From positions 2,701,001 to 2,765,000 of the forward strand of contig OX424563.1 in assembly GCA_949152475.1 (NCBI GenBank): 64,000 nt of DNA. The letters run 5' to 3'. Positions 55,701 through 64,000 of this stretch are shown here, in pieces (positions within the stretch are counted from its first letter, which is position 1; each line of letters starts with the position of its first letter). The notes beneath the pieces were generated by a model. That model worked only from the letters and a program-made list of their open reading frames with translations, searched no databases and had not been told where the DNA came from. The translations under genes and the position numbers were made by a program. The stretch is from Terebella lapidaria (taxonomy: Eukaryota; Annelida; Polychaeta; Terebellida; Terebellidae).

Positions 55701-58700
55701 TGAACTAATGCTGATTGATACTTCTAATATGTTGCTTCAAAGAAATATATTAGTTAGGGTGGCTCAAGGATTAGGATTTTGTCAGAAAATATGTAAAGTT
55801 GGTCAAAATACCCAAAAAGTTAATTTTGCTAAGTTTTTATTTCAATGCGTCATATCTCGGAAACGAAATCTTGAGCCAGTCTTGAACTAATGCTGATTGA
55901 TACTTCTAATATGTTGCTTCAAAGAAATATATTAGTTAGAGTGGCTCAAGGATTAGGATTTTGTCAGAAAATATGTAAATTTGGTCAAAATACCCAAAAA
56001 GTGATTTTATTAAGTTTTTATTTCAATACGTCATATCTCGGAAACGAAATCTTGACCCAGTCTTGAACTAATGCTGATTGATACTTCTAATATGTTGCTT
56101 CAAAGAAATATATTACTTAGGGTGGCTCAAGGATCAGGATTTTGTCAGAAAATATGTAAAGTTGGTCAAAATACCCAAAAAGTGAATTTTGCTAAGTTTT
56201 TATTTCAATGCGTCATATCTCGGAAACAAATTCTTGAGCCAGTCTTGAACTAATGCTGATTGATACTTCTAATATGTTGCTTCAAAGAAATATATTAGTT
56301 AGGGTGGCTCAAGGATTAGGATTTTGTCAGAAAATACGTAAAGTTGGTCGAATTGGAAAAAAAAAAGATTTTCCTTAAATTTTTATTTCAATGGGTCATA
56401 CCTCGAGAATAGAATCTTGAGCCAGTCTTGGACTAATGCTGATTGATACATCTAATATGTATCTTCGAAATAATATAGGAATTGAGGTGGCTCAAAGATT
56501 AGAATATTTGAAAAGTTACGTTAGAATGGACAAATACACGAAAAATCTATTTCATGAAGAATGCTTATTTCAGTACATCATAGTTTGAAAATGAAATCCT
56601 GATCCAGCCTGGGACAAGGGCTAATTGATACTTCTAATATGTTGGTTTAAGGTAGTACATTTATTTAGTTAGGGTGGCTCAAGGATTAGGATTTTGTCAG
56701 AAAATATGTATAGTTGGTCAAAATACCCAAAAAGTTAATTTTGCTAAGTTTTTATTTCAATGCGTCATATCTCGGAAACGAAGTCTTGAGCCAGTCTTGA
56801 ACTAATGCCGATTGATACTTCTAATATGTTGCTTCAAAGAAATATATTAGTTAGGGTGGCTCAAGGATTAGTATTTTGTCAGAAAATATGTAAAGTTGGT
56901 CAAAATACCCCAAAAGTGAATTTTGCTAAGTTTTCATTTCAATGCGTCATATCTCGGAAACGAAATCTTGAGCCAGTCTTGAACTAATGCTGATTGATAC
57001 TTCTAATATGTTGCTTCAAAGAAATATATTAGTTAGGGTGGCTCAAGGATTAGGATTTTGTCAGAAAATATGTAAAGTTGGTCAAAATACCCAAAAAGTG
57101 AATTTTGCTAAGTTTTTATTTCAATGCGTCATATCTCGGAAACGAAATCTTGAGCCAGTCTTGAACTAATGCTGATTGATACTTCTAATATGTTGCTTCA
57201 AAGAAATATATTAGTTAGGGTGGCTCAAGGATTAGGATTTTGTCAGAAAATATGTAAAGTTGGTCAAAATACCCAAAAAGTGATTTTATTAAGTTTTTAT
57301 TTCAATGCGTCATATCTCAGAAACGAAATCTTCAGCCAGTCTTGAACTAATGCTGATTGATACTTCTAATATGTTGCTTCAAAGAAATATATTAGTTAGG
57401 GTGGCTCAAGGATTAGGATTTTGTCAGAAAATATGTAAATTGGTCAAAATACCCAAAAAGTGATTTTTGCTAAGTTTTTATTTCAATGCGTTATATCTCG
57501 GAAACGAAATCTTGAGCCAGTCTTGAACTAATGCTGATTGATACTTCTAATATGTTGCTTCAAAGAAATATATTAGTTAGGATGGCTCAAGGATTAGGAT
57601 TTTGTCAGAAAATATGTGAAATTGGTCAAAATACCCAAAAAGTGATTTTTGCTAAGTTTTTATTTCAATGCATCATATCTCGCAAACGAAATCTTGAGCC
57701 AGTCTTGAACTAATGCTGATTGATACTTCTAATATGTTGCTTCAAAGAAATATATTAGTTAGGGTGGCTCAAAGATTAGGATTTTGTCAGAAAATATGTA
57801 AAGTTGGTCAAAATACCCAAAAAGTGATTTTATTAAGTTTTTATTTCAATGCATCATATCTCGGAAACGAAATCTTGAGCCAGTCTTGAACTAATGCTGA
57901 TTGATACTTCTAATATGTTGCTTCAAAGAAATATATTACTTAGGGTGGCTCAAGGATTAGGATTTTGTCAGAAAATATGTAAAGTTGGTCAAAATACCCA
58001 AAAAGTGAATTTTGCTAAGTTTTTATTTCAATGCGTCATATCTCGGAAACAAAATCTTGAGCCAGTCTTGAACTAATGCTGATTGATACTTCTAATATGT
58101 TGCTTCAAAGAAATATATTAGTTAGGGTGGCTCAAGGATTAGGATTTTGTCAGAAAATATGTAAAGTTGGTCAAAATACCCAAAAAGTGAATTTTGCTAA
58201 GTTTTTATTTCAATGCGCCATATCTCGGAAACGAAATCTTGAGCCAGTCTTGAACTAATGCTGGTTGATACCTCTAATATGTTGCTTCAAAGAAATATAT
58301 TACCTAGGGTGGATCAAGGATTAGGATTTTGTCAGAAAATATGTAAAGTTGGTCAAAATACCCAAAAAGTGAATTTCGCTAAGTTTTTATTTCAATGCGT
58401 CATATCTCGGAAACGAAATCTTGAGCCAGTCTTGAACTAATGCTGATTGATACTTCTAATATGTTGCTTCAAAGAAATATATTAGTTAGGGTGGCTCAAG
58501 GATTAGGATTTTGTCAGAAAATATGTAAAGTTGGTCAAAATACCCAAAAAGTGATTTTATTAAGTTTTTATTTCAATGCGTCATATCTCGGAAACGAAAT
58601 CTTGACCCAGTCTTGAACTAATGCTGATTGATACTTCTAATATGTTGCTTCAAAGAAATATATTACTTAGGGTGGCTCAAGGATTAGGATTTTGTCAGAA

Positions 58701-59814
58701 AATATGTAAAGTTGGTCAAAATACCCAAAAAGTGAATTTTGCTAAGTTTTTATTTCAATGCGTCATATCTCGGAATCAAAATCTTGAGCCAGTCTTGAAC
58801 TAATGCTGATTGATACTTCTAATATGTTGCTTCAAAGAAATATATTAGTTAGGGTGGCTCAAGGATTAGGATTTTGTCAGAAAATACGTAAAATTGGTCG
58901 AATTGGAAAAAAAAAGATTTTCCTTAAATTTTTATTTCAATGGGTCATACCTCGAGAATAGAATCTTGAGCCAGTCTTGGACTAATGCTGATTGATACAT
59001 CTAATATGTATCTTCGAAATAATATAGGAATTGAGGTGGCTCAAAGATTAGAATATTTGAAAAGTTACGTTAGAATGGACAAATACACGAAAAATTTATT
59101 TCATGAAGAATGCTTATTTCAGTACATCATAGTTTGAAAATGAAATACTGAGCCAGCCTGGGACAAGGGCTAATTGATACTTCTAATATGTTGGTTTAAG
59201 GTAGTACATTAGTTAGGGTGGCTCAAGGATTAGGATTTTGTCAGAAAATATGTAAAGTTGGTCAAAATACCCAAAAAGTGAATTTTGCTAAGTTTTCATT
59301 TCAATGGGTCATATCTCGGAAATGAAATCTTGAGCCAGTCTTGAACTAATGCTGATTGATACTTCTAATATGTTGCTTCAAAGTAATATATTAGTTAGGG
59401 TGGCTCAAGGATTAGGATTTTGTCAGAAAATACGTAAAGTTGGTCGATTTCGAAAAAAAAAAACGAACTACCTTAAGTTTTCATTTCAATGGGTCATATC
59501 TCGGAAATGAAATCTTGAGCCAGTCTTGAACTAATGCTGATTGATACTTCTAATATGTTGCTTCAAAGTAATATATTAGTTAGGGTGGCTCAAGGATTAG
59601 GATTTTGTCAGAAAATACGTAAAGTTGGTCGATTTCGAAAAAAAAAAACGAACTACCTTAAGTTTTTATTTCAATGGGTCATACCTCGAGAATAGAATCC
59701 TGAGCCAGTCTTGGACTAATGCTGATTGATATATCTAATATGTATCTTCGAACTAGTATAGGATTTAAGGTGGCTCAAGAATTAGAATATCAAAAAAGTT
59801 ATGTTAAAATGGAC
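52736..59814 (+). repeat. 182-bp satellite, right block (opposite direction)
   Basis: About 39 monomers. Near the loop, monomers are strongly diverged (52736-53640); the rest are close to consensus. A five-monomer higher-order unit of 910 bp repeats nearly exactly (about 54070-54979 and 54980-55889). It includes the variant monomers with GGTCGAATTGG-A(n) and TACACGAAAAATCTATTTCA, and reappears in part at about 56290 and 58830. Confidence 0.95.
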
Positions 59815-60173
59815 AAATGGCCAGCTTTGAACCAGCGTTGGGTCCTGATACACTAAAGCTAACAGGCATCACCAGCCACACAACCCTCCGTGGGGCATAG
59901 CAGGGGGTGGGGTGAGGGGGAGGGGGGGGGGGGTGGTGGTACCACACCTACAATAAAGCAAAAAAGTATATTTCGCGTAATAATAAGCAGATCTAGATAT
60001 ACCAAAATTATTTTACCAGGTCGAATGGTGATACATTCAGCAGTGCCACTCAAGTCTTGATTCATCATGAAATTATGTCTGAATAAGTAGCCATACTGAA
60101 TAAGTAGCCAGCTCCTGGTTACTTATTCGATTTGAATAAGGAACTAGTAACAAGTAGCTAACTTCACGCCGGT
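59815..60173 (-). repeat. Right terminal inverted repeat of the 19-kb element
   Basis: Inverse of 41035-41340, with a G-rich tract at about 59906-59938 opposite the C tract of the left end. It ends CTTCACGCCGGT, followed by TCCTCAG. Confidence 0.85.
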
Positions 60174-60237
60174 TCCTCAGCGCTGCTTAATTTTCTTTCA
60201 TAAATGATCTTTAGCCTTGCAACAACTACCGATTGAC

Positions 60238-60966
60238 TAGACAAAGTACGTCTTTCGGGAATACCTGCTGAGGACCGCAGGTCCGAAAGACGGAAGTTCC
60301 ATGCGTGTTGAAAAGTGTACTTCGATGCGAACGAAATCTATTCGCTGTTTGAGAGTTCAAAACTTGGTGAAAACTAACGAAAATTGCAGCTAAACTTACC
60401 AAAATGGCAAGCATAATCATTTCAAAGTTGTTATCTGTGTTAAAATCGTTGATTCATTGTGTTTTACAAACATTTCCAATCGTTTGAACTAAACCGGCAA
60501 AATCAGGCAAGTTTCTCGCTTCGATTCAATGGCGGTTTCACCATTGCCTCGATAAACTCCGTGACACAGAAATACGGTGTAGAATAAAATCGAAACGGAA
60601 AATGTGTTGCGTAATGCTAAACAACATGAACGCATATACTAAGCCAGTTTCGATTTGATTCAACATCGTATAAAACCGCCATTGAATCGAAGCGAGAAAG
60701 TTGCCAGATTTTGCATCTTTGGTTCAAACGATTCAAGATGTTTGTAAAACATAATAAATCAGCGATTTTAGTGCAGATAACAACTTGTAAATGATTATTC
60801 TAGCCATTTTGGTAGCTGTAATTTTAGTTAGTTTTCACCATGTTTTAAGGTGTCAAACGGCGAATAGATTTCATTCGCATCGAGGTACACTTTTTATAAT
60901 GCATGGCACTTCGTCTTTCGGACCTGCGGTCCTCAGCAGGTATCCCCGAAAGACGTACTTTGTCTA
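60238..60966. mobile_element. 729-bp foldback element with perfect 9-bp TSD
   Basis: CCGATTGAC lies at 60229-60237 and 60967-60975. The two halves are inverted copies through most of their length, from TAGACAAAGTACGTCTTTCG, through CCTGCTGAGGACCGCAGGTC, to GATTCAATGGCGGTTT near the middle, leaving a loop of about 60-100 bp. A 9-bp duplication fits Mutator-like elements. The same target CCGATTGAC is unoccupied at 61322-61330. Confidence 0.88.
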
Positions 60967-61011
60967 CCGATTGACAGCTTCATGTATATAGCCTAAAATT
61001 ATAATGATATA

Positions 61012-61250
61012 GAGTAATCCAGCCTATTTTCGGACACCACCAGAAATCGGACACTTCATGATTTACCACCAATTTTCTATGTCAGTTACTATGTCGCAAA
61101 CAAATTTTCTCAAGCACTGAATCGAGCCAAGTGTCTGTGGTCTTTGCTGGTTTAAAGAAATTTCTGCGAAGTGTTAGCAGAAGTATGTAGTTCGATAAGT
61201 TCCACAATGTTAGCTTCCGTGTTAGTGTCCGAAAACTGTCTATTGTACTC
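61012..61250. mobile_element. Small MITE (239 bp) with TATA flanks
   Basis: The left end GAGTAATCCAGCCTATTTTC then GGACAC, and the inverted right end GAGTACAATAGACAGTTTTC then GGACAC. TATA lies on both sides (61008-61011, 61251-61254). Another inverted end of this type (GAGTAAACCATACAGTTTTC) is at about 61597-61622, so the copy structure here is more complex than one insertion. Confidence 0.55.
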
Positions 61251-61258
61251 TATATGAT

Positions 61259-61367
61259 CTTCCTGTCCTCAGGGCTGCTTAATTTTTCTTTCATAACTGA
61301 TTTTTAGCTTTGCAACAACTACCGATTGACAGCTTCATGTATATAGCCTAAAATTATAATGATATAG
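61259..61367 (+). repeat. Partial duplicate of the flank of the two large insertions (double empty site)
   Basis: TCCTGTCCTCAG joins directly to GGCTGCTTAATTTTTCTTTC, and CAACTACCGATTGAC joins directly to AGCTTCATGTATATAGCC. In the other copy these joins are split by the 19-kb element and by the 729-bp foldback element respectively. The two copies otherwise differ at scattered positions. Confidence 0.85.
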
Positions 61368-61820
61368 TTATTATTCTTAAAGACACAGAAGGTGTCCGAT
61401 TTCTGTCTGGGGTGTCCGATTACTGTCACTTGAACTCACAGTTCATAATTCACCAATATCGAAGTCAGGACAAAATAATATTTCCATACGACTTTATAAC
61501 TTTTACCACATTTACGTGCATATGCCGTTGCATCAAAAATAACTCATCTGGTATTTTTCTCTACAATTTTTCTCTATAATTGAGATTTCACCTTAAGTGT
61601 CCGAAAACTGTATGGTTTACTCATACTGTGTGCAATTTCTGTTTATAAAATAGTAAACAGGTATGATGGAAACAAACAAAACTTAAGTTTCAGTTCAATA
61701 TACATGCGCATGGAATTGTTCGGGATCGGCAGAGAGTGTACAAGCTGTCAGTCCTAACTTGGCCACTTTTTGGGTCATATCATTCAATAAATAGAAATAT
61801 ATGACGAGTGATGAAACATC

Positions 61821-62385
61821 TATACTCTGATTTTTCTAACTTGTTTACACATGCTTTTGACAATATTTTTGCGATGCTTGATGTTATCGTTCTGTAACAT
61901 GTCATACTTCCCCTGGGAGTTAAACGGCAACTTTCTACCAAATTTCTATCGCAAAAATTTAAGAAGTTGGCAATCTACCCCAATGTTAAATTTTAGTACA
62001 AAACGGAATCTCGAGAATATGAGCATATTCGAGGATTTGGTCCTGATTACTTATATCAGGATTTCATGTATTATTGTGATTTCGGACCAAAAGACACATT
62101 GGCGTGTATTTTACAAAAACATGTTGGTTTCGAAAGATTGCACCGTTCTAAAACCGAGCAAATGCACAAAATTATGTGCGGGCCCAGAAACTAAATGACA
62201 GGGCTAAATTCAACATTGGGGTAGATTGACAACTTTTGCAATTTTCGCGATAGAAGTCTGAAATTTGGTGCACAATTGCCTTTTGACTCCAAGGTGGAAT
62301 ACGCCAAATTATAGAATGATACCATTTAGCATCGCAAAAATATCTGTGAAAAACAGTGTAAACAAGTTATAAAAATCAGAGTATA
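61821..62385. mobile_element. Long-TIR MITE (565 bp)
   Basis: TATACTCTGATTTTT(C/A)TAACTTGTTTACAC at both ends in inverted orientation continues for about 190 bp, with TATTTTTGCGATGCT and AGTTG(G/T)CAATCTACCCCAA. The latter is shared with the element at 6547-8230. TA borders the ends. No coding capacity; the 115-codon frame at 61851-62198 lies across the arm. Confidence 0.8.
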
Positions 62386-64000
62386 TAGGCGTTCTCCCTG
62401 TTAAAATTAGGTTCCTTCTGCATGTTTTCCACCATGTGCCTGTGTTTGTCATTGCCTAAGGATTCTGAGAGGAGTGTCTTAAATCTTGATGTAACATTGG
62501 CCGACAGTAGAGCACAGAGTCCCTAATTTGGCCATGTATTTTCTTGTTCAGTTGAAGCCATAATTTAGCTACATATGTTATATCAAATGACAAAACTAAT
62601 ATTCTGTGCCATGAAACAAAGCAATTTGCACATCTTTCAGTCAGCTACTAAAGATATTTTGACAGATAGAAATATGTATGTTGGGATGAACGCAATTTCA
62701 GGAATGGAAAGAATACTGGAGCCAATTGACCGTCTTGACAGCAATTATCGTCGAGTGACCAAAGTTCGGGATAGCCCTAAGTTCGGGAGTGGGGCTGATG
62801 CTTGGCTTCGCACGCCGTTTTGAGGCCATTACCATCATTGTTTGTTTACATGTTGTTGTTGACACCTGACTCAAGTTCTATAGAAGAAAACAGTCAAATG
62901 CAAAATTGAAAATAATGCCTGTACAGCACACAATACCTAATAATCACACCAGCAGCGTCTGCTAGGAAATTTTCGTCGCCATCTTGATTATGATAATTAG
63001 TTGGGCATAAGCCACACCCATTATTTGGTATGGCACGCCATTATGTCTGATATTGCGAAAGTTATTAATATTGGATTTGATCATCTACTTTATGAAGCTT
63101 AAATTGTTCACAATCTTTCGAATGAATTGTATGGTTTAATAGACATATTAGAGTGATGTCTTGCCATATTCCGAACTTAGGTACACTTTCACTCGCTAGG
63201 GGCACTGCATACATCGTCAGTAAACAAACTTGCTGCTATTTGAAATCTCGTGGAATATTTCCATAAAACACATCACTGTCAGCGTAAACAATTGTAGTTT
63301 TAAACTCATGAACTTGGAAATAAATCTCGATAACCAATCAACCCACTTTATGTATCGATCCAGAACTCTTATCACACACTCATAGAAATTTAAAGGTTTT
63401 CACAATTGAAGGACATTATGGTGAGGAATGGAAAAATGTCTTTCATCCATCTGTTTGAAACCATGTTAACAGCATTCCCCCGGGCGCGTAATGAATGGCA
63501 TAAAAGAGTGGACTACATCTCATTCGTATAAATAACGTTTAATGTGAGATAATCCTCGGAAAATAACTGAAATTGGACTTTTAGTCCATTCTATACTGAG
63601 TAACAATACTGGTATGCTTTATTAGAAGAAACAAAACCTCTGGAGATGTACAACAAAATTAACAGGGTTACCTCAGCATCCAAAATTTTGGGTATTTTCA
63701 CCCCGGGTCCATTTAAGGCAGAATTGCGAAAAATCCCATGTGTCGTCAAATATATTAATGCGTATCACACAATGTCCAAAACGTCAATTGTAAAAACTAG
63801 CACAGTGGTTACCCGGTAGGCTGGAATTTTTTTGTAGAAATGTGCTATGGACTGTCGAAGACCATTTGACATTGAGTTGAATGGCCACTTGAAATGATAT
63901 AATGTACACACTCCACAGGTATTGTTATCAATAACTGAGCGGAGCTTATGTAAGATAAAGTGCCACTCTGGCCAAATGTGGGAGTGACCAATCAGCGTCT
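62386..64000. other. Right end of the window, no feature recognised
   Basis: Low-repeat AT-rich DNA with no convincing gene. An 82-codon frame at 62575-62823 has no recognised domain or splice context. Confidence 0.4.

Larger units (their letters stand above)
41035..60173. mobile_element. Giant (19.1 kb) terminal-inverted-repeat element with satellite arms
   Basis: The flanks share TCCTCAG (41028-41034 and 60174-60180). The terminal ~305 bp at each end are inverted copies: CCGGCGTGAAGTTAGCTACT, a poly-C (left) / poly-G (right) tract, GGGTTGTGTAGCTGGTGATG, CGCTGGTTCAAAGCTGGCCA. Inside, a 182-bp satellite runs one way to about 52560 and the opposite way from about 52736. A 5.76-kb transposon (43469-49231) interrupts the left arm. 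No transposase, polymerase or other protein is recognisable. A short paralogous sequence at 61259-61367 shows the unoccupied site. The superfamily is unknown; it is non-autonomous as it stands. Confidence 0.85.

Noticed and set aside
41035-60173. A Polinton/Maverick identity for the 19-kb element
   Set aside because: Size and long TIRs would fit, but the ends do not begin with AG, the matching target duplication is 7 rather than 6 bp, and no element protein is recognisable.
61851-62198. 115-codon frame as a gene
   Set aside because: It spans the inverted arm and centre of a long-TIR MITE and encodes nothing recognisable.

Overview
This is a window of animal nuclear DNA, most likely from a marine invertebrate (mollusc- or amphioxus-like; the sequence alone does not settle which). 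It is AT-rich and intron-rich with GT-AG splicing. Short mobile elements, a tRNA-derived SINE and several satellites dominate it. I recognise one gene with confidence: a potassium-dependent sodium/calcium exchanger (SLC24/NCKX family, closest by eye to SLC24A5). It lies on the + strand in 11 coding exons between 3769 and 27889 and predicts about 598 residues, with all exon phases agreeing. Its third intron is 16.6 kb and is packed with repeats.

Layout. 1-3753: upstream DNA with a LINE-like tail near 570-800. 3754-6311: exons 1-3. 6312-22915: intron 3, holding a decayed ladder of exon-3 splice-donor copies, two nested transposons (6547-8230 and 6975-8093), a small MITE, a 2.3-kb 22-bp minisatellite with an 884-bp higher-order repeat, and a 2-kb segmental duplication. 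The first duplicate is split by a 2.8-kb hAT-like element that itself carries three copies of a smaller element. 22916-27889: exons 4-11, with a G21/C21 mirror pair at the exon 8 acceptor. 27890-33198: MITEs, a nuclear-receptor-site-like repeat array and a perfect-TSD foldback element. About 34.7-39.4 kb: a broken Ty3/gypsy-type retrotransposon fossil on the - strand. 34054-40964: short Lys/Arg-rich candidate exons of a second, unidentified gene.

41035-60173 is the most striking object: a 19.1-kb, apparently non-coding unit with long terminal inverted repeats and a 7-bp target-site duplication. Its two arms are made of a 182-bp satellite running in opposite directions. One arm is split by a 5.76-kb transposon (4-bp TSD) that itself contains another repeat-array element with a SINE inside. 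To its right lies a 729-bp foldback element with a perfect 9-bp TSD. A partial paralogous copy of the flank at 61259-61367 preserves the unoccupied target sites of both insertions.

No bacterial-type operons, CRISPR arrays, rRNA genes or functional tRNA genes were seen. Element boundaries were read by eye from inverted ends and flanking duplications, and family names are inferences unless stated otherwise.
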